Positions 30,168 through 39,709 are shown, numbered from the stretch's first letter. The stretch: DNA of 64,000 nucleotides from Sphingobacteriales bacterium (GCA_016219985.1 JACRJO010000039.1:1-64000), one strand, 5' to 3'. Translations and numbers: made by a program. The notes: generated by a model not told the origin, from the sequence alone.

Positions 30168-30213
30168 CCTGTTCGACCCATGTTCGACCCGGACCGAACA
30201 TGGGTCGAACAGG
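30168..30213. repeat. Perfect 19-bp inverted repeat (8-nt spacer)
   Basis: CCTGTTCGACCCATGTTCG-ACCCGGAC-CGAACATGGGTCGAACAGG. Confidence 0.95.
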
Positions 30214-30304
30214 TATCGAAGATGGGTGGAAGCAAACCCGAAGCCGGAACGAACAATTCCCGAACACGCATCGAAGCGCTCCCGAACAACTCCCGAAGAA
30301 AAAA
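30195..30304 (+). repeat. 11-bp-phased CGAA(C/G) array, about 10 units
   Basis: CGAA at 30195, 30206, 30217, (GGAA 30228), 30239, 30250, 30261, 30272, 30283, 30294; inverted units (TTCG) at 30172 and 30183. Confidence 0.9.
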
Positions 30305-30400
30305 AAGAGGAAAAGGGATCAGCAGATTATCAATTCCTCTTAAACAGTTTATTATAAACGAGCGATCCCCTTGCTGCCTGTACCAGGCGCCGGGAGCCCT

Positions 30401-30480
30401 GTACCTTTTTGTACCTTCCTGTACCTTTTTATACCTTCTTATACCTTCCTGTACCTTCCTGTACTTTTTTGTACCAAATA
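30401..30480 (+). repeat. 10-bp-phased GTACCTTTTT/GTACCTTCCT array, about 8 units
   Basis: Units at 30401, 30411, 30421, 30431, 30441, 30451, 30461, 30471. Confidence 0.93.
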
Positions 30481-30612
30481 TGTCCTTCCTGTCACGGTAA
30501 TTTGGATTTCCGCTTTTCGCGCTGCTACATTTGTTCCGGCAGTTGATCTGATACTAGTTAACCCGGGAACTGCCGCAAACAACAATTTTAATTCATCTTT
30601 AATCTTTTTTTT

Positions 30613-31251
30613 ATGGCAAGACATGCGCAAGGTATCCTCGGAGAATTTTCCGGTAAAGTGGGTACCGTTATCGGTGGCAGCTGGAAGGGGATTCCCTACA
30701 TGCGGGGCCGCTCCCTCCGCAAGAAAAACAGGAATATGACCGAAGCCCAGGTGCAGCAACAGGCCCGGTTCAGGATGGCGACCCAGTTTATTCGTGCGAT
30801 GAACATCCTGCTGAATACGAGCTATGAGGAAAGCTCCGGCAAAACCAACAAAAACCTGGCCCTTAAACAACTGCTCGAACAGTCCATTGGCGGGGTTTAC
30901 CCGGATCTGTTTATCAACTACAGTACCGTGTATGTGGCAAAGGGCAGCCTCAAGAAAGCAGATAACCCGGCAGTTGCAGCGGGCACCCAGGGTATGCTCA
31001 ACTTCAGCTGGACGGATACTTCCGGCCTCGGGAACAGTACTTCCGGTGATAAAGCGATCCTCGTGGCTTACTGTCCCGGCACAGGTGATTTCATGTTCAA
31101 TGTGAATGCGGCGAGCCGTTCACAGGGCAACGATTCCCTGGATGTACGCTTCTTCTCCGGCAAGGAAGTACATACCTGGATATCCTTCCGGTCTGCTGAC
31201 GGTAAACAAAGCGCCGACAGTATCTATACCGGTAAGCTGCTGGTGCCCTGA
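30613..31251 (+). CDS. DUF6266 family protein
   Basis: 'MARHAQGILGEFSGKVGTVIGGSWKGIPYMRGRSLRKKNRNMTEAQVQQQARFRMATQF' is the characteristic N-terminus. Confidence 0.8.
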   Translation: MARHAQGILGEFSGKVGTVIGGSWKGIPYMRGRSLRKKNRNMTEAQVQQQARFRMATQFIRAMNILLNTSYEESSGKTNKNLALKQLLEQSIGGVYPDLFINYSTVYVAKGSLKKADNPAVAAGTQGMLNFSWTDTSGLGNSTSGDKAILVAYCPGTGDFMFNVNAASRSQGNDSLDVRFFSGKEVHTWISFRSADGKQSADSIYTGKLLVP

Positions 31252-31455
31252 GCACTCTTCCGCTACTGAACACTGATCCCGGCCAGCCCGGCCCGGAACA
31301 ACCCCACTCCTCAACAGGAACTCATCAGAAAAGCGTACTGCATGTATGCGGGGTAAGCTTTTGCGCCTGCCGGAACCGGGATCGTGTTTTGCATCACAGC
31401 TTCAAGCTGCTGCACGCAACGGAGAATAACCAATAGCGAACATTAAATCAATTTT

Positions 31456-31851
31456 ATGGAACTCGTACTTACCAGGCAATACAACGACAAAGGGGTCAGT
31501 GGAACACTGACTTTTAATGGCGAACGAATCTGCGACAGCATTGAGCCGCCCTGGCGGAATAACCAGCGGCAAATTTCCTGCATTCCGGAAGGACGTTACC
31601 TGTTGACCCTGCGGTCCAGCCTGCGCTTTGGCTGGCACCTGCTGGTAAACAATGTACCGGGCCGCAGCCTGATCCTGATCCACGCGTTCAACTATGCGTT
31701 GAAGGAAAGCAGGGGCTGTATCGGGCCGGTTAAGAAACTGACCGGTCCCGGTCAGGGCCTGTCCTCCAGGGATGCACTCTGCGGGCTGATGCAGCTCGTT
31801 TTACCCTGCCTGAACAAACGTAAACCCGTTTTCCTGACAATTAAATCTTAA
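31456..31851 (+). CDS. DUF5675 family protein
   Basis: 'MELVLTRQYNDKGVSGTLTFNGERICDSIEPPWRNNQRQISCIPEGRYLL…ILIHAFNYALKESRGCIGP'. Confidence 0.8.
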   Translation: MELVLTRQYNDKGVSGTLTFNGERICDSIEPPWRNNQRQISCIPEGRYLLTLRSSLRFGWHLLVNNVPGRSLILIHAFNYALKESRGCIGPVKKLTGPGQGLSSRDALCGLMQLVLPCLNKRKPVFLTIKS

Positions 31852-31854
31852 AAA

Positions 31855-32070
31855 ATGAACCTGATAGAAAGGGCCAACAGGCCTACCCCCAAATTCTTCC
31901 GCGTACTGCGGAATATCGGCCTCACCGTGGCTGCCATCGGCACCAGTATCATTGCCGCACCGGTGGCTTTACCGGCCATACTCGTAAAACTGGCCGGTTA
32001 CCTCGCGGTGGCCGGAACGGTGATGAGCGGTGTCAGCCAGGTGACGGTACCCAACGAAAGCGAAGAATGA
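31855..32070 (+). CDS. Small membrane protein, holin-like
   Basis: 71 aa with strong hydrophobic stretches; 3 nt after DUF5675 stop; overlaps next start. Confidence 0.6.
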   Translation: MNLIERANRPTPKFFRVLRNIGLTVAAIGTSIIAAPVALPAILVKLAGYLAVAGTVMSGVSQVTVPNESEE

Positions 32071-32252
32071 ATCAGTCTTCCTTTTTTTCCGGTACGGGCT
32101 ACAGTACCGCCATTGGTACCCTCCTCAGTATCATCCCGGGTATAAAGCTGGGTGATGTCTTACAGACAGTAATCCTTGGGGCAATCGGCGCATCCGTGAG
32201 CTTCCTGGTGACACTGGCCTGGAAACAACTGCTGAGGAATACAAAACGGTAG
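32067..32252 (+). CDS. Small membrane protein, holin-like
   Basis: 61 aa, two hydrophobic segments and basic tail; ATGA overlap with preceding ORF. Confidence 0.55.
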   Translation: MNQSSFFSGTGYSTAIGTLLSIIPGIKLGDVLQTVILGAIGASVSFLVTLAWKQLLRNTKR

Positions 32253-32260
32253 GCCGCAAC

Positions 32261-32296
32261 AGGGGCTGTATCAAAAAAGTGTACAGCCCCTTTTTT
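32261..32296 (+). terminator. Rho-independent terminator
   Basis: AGGGGCTGTA…TACAGCCCCTTTTTT perfect stem plus T-run right after the cassette. Confidence 0.88.
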
Positions 32297-32510
32297 ACCG
32301 GCGCTCCCGGTTCAGACACCCTACTATCCGGGAGGCCACCCGGCACGCCCGAATAACAATTCCTGAGGAGGAAAAGTAAGACCCCTGCTTTGCCCGAAAC
32401 GCCAATGCACTCATCAATACAAAAATTATTCTGAAAAAAACTAAACTTTCGGCCAGTTTTTCCAAAAAATCCGAAAATAGTTTTGATCTGCTAATCTGAA
32501 ATCAACAGTT

Positions 32511-32723
32511 ATGAACATCCAACGCCATACCCATAACCGGGTAGTCTTGTACAGTAAAGATATCTGTACTATCACCGGTAAAAAGTACAGGGCCGCCCGT
32601 AAACTCTACCACACTATTCTACAGTTCTTCAACAAAAAATCCGACCAGTTCATCACCATGGAGGAATTCTGCAGCTATACCGGCATCCGGGCCGAACTGG
32701 TTCAGGGCTTCCTGAAATACTGA
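32511..32723 (+). CDS. Small hypothetical protein
   Basis: 70 aa, codes well and followed closely by the next same-strand gene. Confidence 0.5.
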   Translation: MNIQRHTHNRVVLYSKDICTITGKKYRAARKLYHTILQFFNKKSDQFITMEEFCSYTGIRAELVQGFLKY

Positions 32724-32749
32724 TTTTTTAATAACTTAAAACTTTAATT

Positions 32750-33409
32750 ATGAAACTTGCACTGATCCTTTTTTCTGCTTTTTTGCTGTTGCAGGCGGCA
32801 ACTGTACTGTACGTGATCCCGGCCTGGAAAAGAGCCGCGGTAAGTTTCCGTCCTATGCTGATTTTTATGGTGGTATATTTCATTTTGGAACTGGTCCAGG
32901 CCTTTGTGCCCGGCAAACCCTTTGTAAGGGTAAGTACCACCAATGTCCAGTACCTCACGTCCCTGTTGCTGGTTATCTGGCAGGCAAAACAATGGCATGT
33001 ATTTGACCGGCGCCCCCGGCTTTTCCGGGCCTGGCTACTGACCGCGATAGGTTGCTGGATTCCCGAACTCTATTTCATCGACCCGGGTGAAATACATGTT
33101 ACCTGGTACTTTACTACTTGCGCCCTGATGATTACCCTGATGGCCATAGAAATGCTGAACAGTAATATTACAAGGACCCGTGTACCCTTTTTTAAAAACC
33201 CGGTTTTCCTGTTCTGTACCGGCCTGATCTTTTCCTTTACCTTATGGGGGGTGATGGACCTGTTTACCATCTCCCTGCTGAATAGTAATCAGGCCAACCT
33301 GGTGCAGTCCTATTATTTATATATATCGCTCGGGATACTTACACAGGTACTGTTTCTCCGTTCGGTTTGGTGCATCCCTGCAAAAGAAAATTACGTTCCT
33401 TTCGAATAA
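32750..33409 (+). CDS. Multi-spanning membrane protein
   Basis: 219 aa, about 7 hydrophobic segments, directly upstream of sensor kinase. Confidence 0.65.
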   Translation: MKLALILFSAFLLLQAATVLYVIPAWKRAAVSFRPMLIFMVVYFILELVQAFVPGKPFVRVSTTNVQYLTSLLLVIWQAKQWHVFDRRPRLFRAWLLTAIGCWIPELYFIDPGEIHVTWYFTTCALMITLMAIEMLNSNITRTRVPFFKNPVFLFCTGLIFSFTLWGVMDLFTISLLNSNQANLVQSYYLYISLGILTQVLFLRSVWCIPAKENYVPFE

Positions 33410-33450
33410 TTGTCAATGATTTTTATACCAGCCTTTAAAAGAAATAGTTT

Positions 33451-34227
33451 ATGCCAATCAGCCAGGATTACCTGTTCTTAATTCTAACCGGCGCTATCCT
33501 CCTCGTGGGTGGATTGATCGGGTATTTCATTTTCTCGATGATGCGGCAGTTTAAGAACTACCTGCAACTGCAGGATGGCTTTAACCAGGCTAAAGTAGTA
33601 GCCCTGGAGCAGGAACGGCAGCAGATTTCGGCTGATCTTCATGATGATATCGGGCCGATCCTTTCGGCCATCCTCTATAAACTGTCGGACATTGAACCCG
33701 CGACCCAACGTGAAAAAGAACTACTGCGGCAATCCTGTGATCATGCCGATACGATCCATGTCCGTATACGGGCCCTCTCATCCATGCTGATGCCCCCGGC
33801 TATCCAAAGAACCGGGCCCTTTTATGCACTGGAAGAATTTGCCGAAACCTACCTGGCCGGCCGGCCGCTGAAGCTGGAAATCGTGGAAATGCCAAAACCG
33901 GACCTTGATATGTTCCGTTCCCTGCACCTTTTCCGGATATTGCAGGAAATCCTGCACAATACCCTGAAACATGCCAGGGCCAGCCGGCTTACAGTAGATG
34001 CCCGGATAGAAAATAATGTATTATTTATCGAAACAGTGGATGATGGTATCGGATTTGATCCTTCCGTAATAAAATCCAAACAGGGGCTGGGTCTGCAGAA
34101 CCTGGCTATCCGGTCAAGGATGATACAGGCCACTCTTTCCACGCAGAGCTGGCCTGCCATGGGCACCCGCTACCTGATCCGGGTTCCTTTGTCAGGAAAT
34201 AAAAATGGAAAGATTAAACAGGAATAA
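33451..34227 (+). CDS. Sensor histidine kinase (HisKA_3/NarL type)
   Basis: 'ALEQERQQISADLHDDIGPILSAI' H-box; 'HNTLKHARASRLTVDA…ETVDDGIGFDP…GLGLQNLAIRSRMIQATL'. Confidence 0.92.
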   Translation: MPISQDYLFLILTGAILLVGGLIGYFIFSMMRQFKNYLQLQDGFNQAKVVALEQERQQISADLHDDIGPILSAILYKLSDIEPATQREKELLRQSCDHADTIHVRIRALSSMLMPPAIQRTGPFYALEEFAETYLAGRPLKLEIVEMPKPDLDMFRSLHLFRILQEILHNTLKHARASRLTVDARIENNVLFIETVDDGIGFDPSVIKSKQGLGLQNLAIRSRMIQATLSTQSWPAMGTRYLIRVPLSGNKNGKIKQE

Positions 34228-34291
34228 GAAAGTGAGGAGTTGTGAACCAACCCGGGACACATTAAACGTATAAACTCATCAACCCGTTAAC

Positions 34292-34975
34292 ATGTCAACT
34301 TTACAAAACATGACCCGGAAAATCCGCCTCGTAATGGCCGATGATCATGAACTCTTCCGGGATGGCTTTGCCGGGATGTTTGTTAACAACCCGGAGTTTG
34401 AGCTGCTGGATACAGCGCCCGACGGTCGTTTTCTGCTGGCGCTGGTGGAAAAATACCGGCCGGATGTTGTGCTGACGGATATCCAAATGGGTACTCATAA
34501 CGGATTTGAAGTCACCCGGAAAATCGTAAAACTATACCCGGGCACCCCGGTCATTGCACTCAGTATGTTTGATGACAGTTTTAATATCATGGAGATGCTC
34601 CGGGCAGGGGCCTGTGGTTACCTCGTCAAGAATGCCCGGAAGGAAACGGTGATGGAAGCGATCCGGGCCGCTAACCGGGGAGAGAACTATTATTGCCAGA
34701 CGGCGTCCAGCCGGTTATCAGCGCTGATCGCTAAAGGTCAGTATAGTCCCGGCCAGGAGCCAACCCATGATTTCAGTGAAACCGAACAAAAGATCATTCA
34801 GCTACTGTGCGAGGAAAACAACAATGAGGAAATCGCCGAAAAAATCTTTACCAGTCCGTCCAATGTTAAACGCCTGCGCGCCATCATCATGGAAAAGGCC
34901 GGGGTTAAAACCACGATGGCCCTTGTTCTATACGCAGTGAAAAACGGGTTAGTGAACTGGCAGAGGGTTGATTAA
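34292..34975 (+). CDS. LuxR/NarL-type response regulator
   Basis: Receiver 'IRLVMADDHELFRDGF…PDVVLTDIQMGTHNGFEV' plus C-terminal HTH 'SETEQKIIQLLCEENNNEEIAEKIFTSPSNVKRLRAIIMEKAGVKTT'. Confidence 0.92.
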   Translation: MSTLQNMTRKIRLVMADDHELFRDGFAGMFVNNPEFELLDTAPDGRFLLALVEKYRPDVVLTDIQMGTHNGFEVTRKIVKLYPGTPVIALSMFDDSFNIMEMLRAGACGYLVKNARKETVMEAIRAANRGENYYCQTASSRLSALIAKGQYSPGQEPTHDFSETEQKIIQLLCEENNNEEIAEKIFTSPSNVKRLRAIIMEKAGVKTTMALVLYAVKNGLVNWQRVD

Positions 34976-35247
34976 CCATGCCGGTTGATTCGCGGGAAAC
35001 TAAGGTATGAAGAACCCAGGTCCCGGAAACGGTGATTGTTGCATATCGTAATTACCGTTTCCGGTCCCCCCTGTTCTTAGTATTCTGCCCCTTAAAATTA
35101 AAAAAAAAAATCGACTGCTGACCCGAGTTTGTGACCATAACCGTTCGAAACTTGTCTTTTAAAGCTGAGCAAAAGAAATGAGCGTCTTTTCCGGTGTTAG
35201 TTCTTTGTGTAAACTATTATCAGTAACTGTATGAAGGAGTTAACCAC

Positions 35248-35281
35248 CCGGGCAGGTACAGCTCCGCTCTGCCTGCCCGGG
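35248..35281. terminator. GC-rich inverted repeat between response regulator and SIR2-like gene
   Basis: CCCGGGCAGG…CCTGCCCGGG. Confidence 0.4.
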
Positions 35282-35319
35282 GAAGGTGAAAAAAAGTTTA
35301 TGATCAAATGCTTAATTGA

Positions 35320-36375
35320 ATGACTCTAAAATCAGATCCGGAAAAAGACGTTATACCCCCAATGCGGAAGAATGTAAGCCATGCTCCCCATGTGGTAATT
35401 TTAGGTGCAGGGGCAAGTTTGGCCGCATTTCCCAAAGGGGATAAAAATGGAGTTAAACTGCCATTGATGAACTCCCTTGGCAATGCAATAAACCTGCAAA
35501 AAATACTTCCTGAACAATACCTTCCATTGTTAAACAATTTTGAGCAGTTGTATAGTGCATTATCAAAAGACCCGGTGGCAGCAGAAGCAAAAAGAGTTAT
35601 TGAAGATAAAGTTTGCCAATACTTCTATGAGTTGGAAATACCTGATACCCCTACTTTATATGACTACCTAATCCTTTCTTTAAGAGAAAAAGATATTATT
35701 GCAACTTTCAATTGGGACCCGCTTTTATTAAAATGCTTACGAAGACATGAGAAGGTAAAAAAACTACCTAAAGTTGTTTTCTTACATGGAAATGTTTCTG
35801 TTGGGCTTTGCATGGACTGTAAGGTAATTGGGTATAGTTATAATAAAATATGCCATCACTGCTACAAACCGTTTCAGTCAATGAAGCTTTTATATCCAAT
35901 TGATAAAAAAGACTACAGTACAGATATTTCAATAAATGGAGAGTGGGAAGAATTAAAATGGTATATGCAACATGCACTTTATATAACTATTTTCGGGTAT
36001 AGTGCTCCGGCTTCTGACGTCGAAGCAAAAGAGATAATGTTAAAAGCAGCTGCATTAAATAAATCAAAAGTATTTTCAGAAATTGAAATCATTGATATTA
36101 AACATCAGGATGAGGTTGAAGAGAATTGGGATCCATTCTTTTATAAAAATCACTACCGCATTATTGAAAAATTTCAACAAAGTTATTTATGGTATCATCC
36201 AAGAAGAAGCTGTGATGCTTTCTTCTCAGCATATCTGATGAATACTCCGTGGTCAAATAATCCATTTCCCAAATTCAAATCAATTAGTGAGATGCATAAT
36301 TGGATAAAACCGCTTTTGGATGATGAAGAAAAAGTTGCCGATGGCAACGCTGGGTTTACCCACAAAGCGAAATGA
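35320..36375 (+). CDS. SIR2-like domain protein (stand-alone)
   Basis: 'VVILGAGASLAAFP', 'DIIATFNWDPLLLKCL', 'VVFLHGNVSVGLCMDCKVIGYSYNKICHHC' (CxxC…CxxC), 'ITIFGYSAPASDVEA'. Confidence 0.8.
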   Translation: MTLKSDPEKDVIPPMRKNVSHAPHVVILGAGASLAAFPKGDKNGVKLPLMNSLGNAINLQKILPEQYLPLLNNFEQLYSALSKDPVAAEAKRVIEDKVCQYFYELEIPDTPTLYDYLILSLREKDIIATFNWDPLLLKCLRRHEKVKKLPKVVFLHGNVSVGLCMDCKVIGYSYNKICHHCYKPFQSMKLLYPIDKKDYSTDISINGEWEELKWYMQHALYITIFGYSAPASDVEAKEIMLKAAALNKSKVFSEIEIIDIKHQDEVEENWDPFFYKNHYRIIEKFQQSYLWYHPRRSCDAFFSAYLMNTPWSNNPFPKFKSISEMHNWIKPLLDDEEKVADGNAGFTHKAK

Positions 36376-36822
36376 TTTTGCTACCAGCTTTACGTCGCAC
36401 CATTCAGTCCGGTGATGGGAACAGTGTTTAAAGTAGCAATTTGCCAATAAAGTGCATCTATAAAAAAACGACTTCATGATTTGTTTGAAAATAGCTTTTT
36501 GAGCAACCCGATTTTCATACTTTTGTAACGACAGGGAAAATGTGGTAGTAAACGAACAAAAGTGGCTCCATGGTCTTTGACAGAAATTTGACAGGATTAT
36601 CTTATAACTGATTGAATAACTATAGCTTAGAGACCCCGACTCCGGGCACAACCCCCAACACTGTGGCGCCGGGAGGGTTATTTTGATGTGTTGAAATCCG
36701 CTTTTTATTAGCAGACAAATAAAAACCCCGGAGAGGGGTCTGGGCAAGCCCCCCCGCGGGAGTTACCCGGATCACTGTAATTCATCCAGTCCTGCCACTT
36801 TAACGTCCTGTGAATATTAATT

Positions 36823-36922
36823 TATACCGACGAGACATTAAAATTACATGGATCGGCCGGTGCTAATGTCTGTCGGTATAATACCGGGAATAATCACTGC
36901 AAAACTAATGTCTGAAAGGTAT
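36823..36922 (+). repeat. Dispersed hairpin repeat element, copy A
   Basis: TATACCGACGAGACATT…AATGTCTGTCGGTATAATACCGGGAATAATCACTG…GGTATT. Confidence 0.9.
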
Positions 36923-37245
36923 TACAAAGTTTTTGAAATTGGGGCCGGGTCAAACAGCCCGGCTTCTCCCGCTATTTCATTTTAACATTCCTGTTATTAT
37001 ATTTGTGAAACTAACATCCTTTAAAGCAAAAGGGAGCGTCCTGGTACAACTGGCACAGATGGGTCTTTTATTTCATTGCATATGCTTTCTGATTATTGGT
37101 TACAATATGATTTTTGCAAAGTAGGCAGGGTAATAAACCAAAATCTGATACAGTAATCTGAACGCCCTGCATAATGCAGGTAGAAATGAGTGGACTAATC
37201 ACCTTTCACTTCAAAAGATTTTAAGCTGATCTTTAAACCTTATAT

Positions 37246-38139
37246 ATGAGAATAATTCCCGGAATTTTATTTTTTTTGATTTCATTTATCGTTTTTACTT
37301 CCTGCCAGAAAGAAATAGAAGGCTCGCTGCCTGCTGAAACGCAAAATGACAGTACCGATTTGTTAAAAGTCATTGTATTGGACACAAACCTGGCACCAGG
37401 GCAGGACACTGCATTTATAGTGCACTATACCTACGATCATCAAAAGAGAATGGCCAGTGAGGAATTTACCGAAGTTGACTATACGACAAACACCTATTAT
37501 ACTTTTTATTATCGTTATTTCTACAACAATAGCGATACGCTGCCTTTCCGGGTTTTAATAAAATACAATTTCTCGACTGATAGCATGGTTACCTACTTAA
37601 CATATAATAATGGGTTCATTGTTAAAGATTCGACGGTGGAATTTGTTTCCGGGACTGTTAGCACCATTTGGAAAAAAGTTTTTTCTACGGTAACGGCAAA
37701 TAAGTATTTGCTTAAAGAAACAGAATACGACGCCTCAGGAGATGTGTACCGACATATAGACAGTACTATTTATACAAGATCAGTAATTGCAGGTAACCTG
37801 TCCAGCGGGCTTGACTCAACCTGGCAAGGTGATATATTATCACCGCTAAGTCTTTCCGAGGTAAACAGCTTTCAATTTACACATGACAATAATATCAACC
37901 CCTTAAACAAAGCTATTCTTTGGTATTGGGGCAATTATGACAGTTTCGATGATGCGGTATCGCCGAATAGTAATGGGGTAAACAACTTACTTACTGCAAA
38001 TTACAGTATCACTTACCCGTCCAGTTCATCGGAGAATTACCATTTCAGCTATTCTTACAATAGCTCCGGGTACCCCTCAATCGGAAGGGCAAGCGGAACA
38101 GACGGGAATAAGGTCTTATTCCTTTATACGAAGCTTTAA
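37246..38139 (+). CDS. Putative lipoprotein of unknown function
   Basis: 297 aa; lipobox-like 'FIVFTSCQKEIEGS'. Confidence 0.75.
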   Translation: MRIIPGILFFLISFIVFTSCQKEIEGSLPAETQNDSTDLLKVIVLDTNLAPGQDTAFIVHYTYDHQKRMASEEFTEVDYTTNTYYTFYYRYFYNNSDTLPFRVLIKYNFSTDSMVTYLTYNNGFIVKDSTVEFVSGTVSTIWKKVFSTVTANKYLLKETEYDASGDVYRHIDSTIYTRSVIAGNLSSGLDSTWQGDILSPLSLSEVNSFQFTHDNNINPLNKAILWYWGNYDSFDDAVSPNSNGVNNLLTANYSITYPSSSSENYHFSYSYNSSGYPSIGRASGTDGNKVLFLYTKL

Positions 38140-38565
38140 AACAACCTGCATTTATAATAGCGACAACCTTCTCATAACCGAGGCTTTCACCAGGTGATTT
38201 CGTATTCCGGATCCACCACTCCTGCAAAATGGATACTGGTCATTACAGCCGTATTGGAAATGACTGCATTCCGCAGTAAATTCAACTTGCAGCTGTACTA
38301 CCTGCAAACAGATCCAGGAATGGCAAAATCACCTACAGGTTCCCCGGGCATTTGCCAGAATCGTGGAACTCACCCAGGATTCATTTTATGAAAGCCTGTG
38401 CTTCATCATGAACAACCATCACCTCAAACTGAGTTGATCGCAGAACCCGGTCATATCCCACTTTTAACGGCAGTCAATATTTTACGCTATTTTTTTAGCT
38501 GTTTTCCCAAAAAAATGCAGTCAGCAGCCAGCAGAAATACATCTTAGTTCGTTTTAATATTGACG

Positions 38566-38667
38566 TAATACCTTTCAGACATTAGTTTTGCAGTGATTAT
38601 TCCGGGTATTATACCGACAGACATTAGCACCGGCCGATCCATGTAATTTTAATGTCTCGTCGGTATA
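38566..38667 (-). repeat. Dispersed hairpin repeat element, copy B (inverted, near-identical to A)
   Basis: Reverse complement differs from A by about one base over ~100 bp. Confidence 0.9.
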
Positions 38668-38728
38668 AGCTTTTCATCAGGTCCCAATTCCCAAAAATTG
38701 GGCTGATAAATAGCTCAAGGGTAAAGAC

Positions 38729-39709
38729 TCAAACTAACAGTAAACTGCATCCCCGCAGGTCGCTCCCGTCCACCCGCCCCAGGATCTCAAAACTCCCGTC
38801 CGCATGGCATTTCCCCGCATCATCAGTGGCAATAAAAGCGCAGGAATGCAGGTTGGCGAGGTCAATAATATTAACAATACCGGATCCCGTTTCCAGTACC
38901 CGGAAGGGATCCTCCTCATCGCGGACCAGCACTTTCATCCAGGGCGGACAACGGAATAATCCGCCCCCGGTTGAGTAGGCCTGGGATAATAATTCCGTCA
39001 TCCCGTATTCGGAATGAATGGCATCCACCGGAAACGACTGCTGCAGCAGGGCATGGACTTCCGGGCGGATCAGTTCTTCCCGGCGGCCCTTCATGCCCCC
39101 CGTTTCCATTATGATCGTATGCTTCAGCGGCAGGGAATACTGCGCTGCAAAATCAAGCAAGGCATAGGTGACGCCGATCAGCAGGGTAGGCTGCCCTTTT
39201 TGCTCTAATTGTTTCAGTGTTTCATACAATTTCGCATACTCACCCGCGTAAAAGCCGCTCTGCGGATGGCCGCTCTGCTTTACCAGCTGATCCACCATAT
39301 AGACCAGGGACGAATTTCCCCGCTCCAGGTAGGATGGAAGTAACCCCAGTATGCAAAACCGGCTGACCGGCCCGTAAACCCGTTCAAACCCTCGGGTAAA
39401 ACTTTCTTCATAAACCGACAGGTCCTTTACCAGGTGGCTGCTGCTGGCCATCCCGGTCGTGCCGCTGCTTTCAAAAATAGCGGCCGGTTTAAAATCACCG
39501 GTCTGAACAGCCCTTGATTTAAAGAACCGGACGGGCAGGAAGGGAATCCGGGTGACAGAACGCACCGAACCGGGATCCACCCCCAGGGCCTTTACAAATT
39601 CCCCGTAAACGGCATTCTTCCTGTACTGTTCATGAAAGATTTCCAGCGCAACCGGTTCAAATTCAACGGAAGTAATCCCAAAAATTTTATGATTCTCTTG
39701 TCCCGGCAT
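38729..39709 (-). CDS. LuxE/acyl-protein synthetase-like adenylating enzyme
   Basis: 'RIPFLPVRFFKSRAVQTGDFKPAAIFESSGTTG' and 'YGMTELLSQAY'. Confidence 0.85.
   Translation of the reverse strand: MPGQENHKIFGITSVEFEPVALEIFHEQYRKNAVYGEFVKALGVDPGSVRSVTRIPFLPVRFFKSRAVQTGDFKPAAIFESSGTTGMASSSHLVKDLSVYEESFTRGFERVYGPVSRFCILGLLPSYLERGNSSLVYMVDQLVKQSGHPQSGFYAGEYAKLYETLKQLEQKGQPTLLIGVTYALLDFAAQYSLPLKHTIIMETGGMKGRREELIRPEVHALLQQSFPVDAIHSEYGMTELLSQAYSTGGGLFRCPPWMKVLVRDEEDPFRVLETGSGIVNIIDLANLHSCAFIATDDAGKCHADGSFEILGRVDGSDLRGCSLLLV

Noticed and set aside
29856-30500. Long plus and minus ORFs in the region upstream of DUF6266
   Set aside because: They run through the 11-bp and 10-bp periodic arrays in several frames; the periods are not multiples of 3, so open frames come from low stop-codon content of the repeats.
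36280-36747. 155-aa minus ORF downstream of the SIR2-like gene
   Set aside because: Overlaps the SIR2-like 3' end and low-complexity flank; composition unlike coding.
36600-36780. GC-rich stretch (ccccggagaggggtctgggcaagcccccccgcggg) as a terminator
   Set aside because: Stem is irregular and no T-run follows; more likely a degenerate palindromic repeat.
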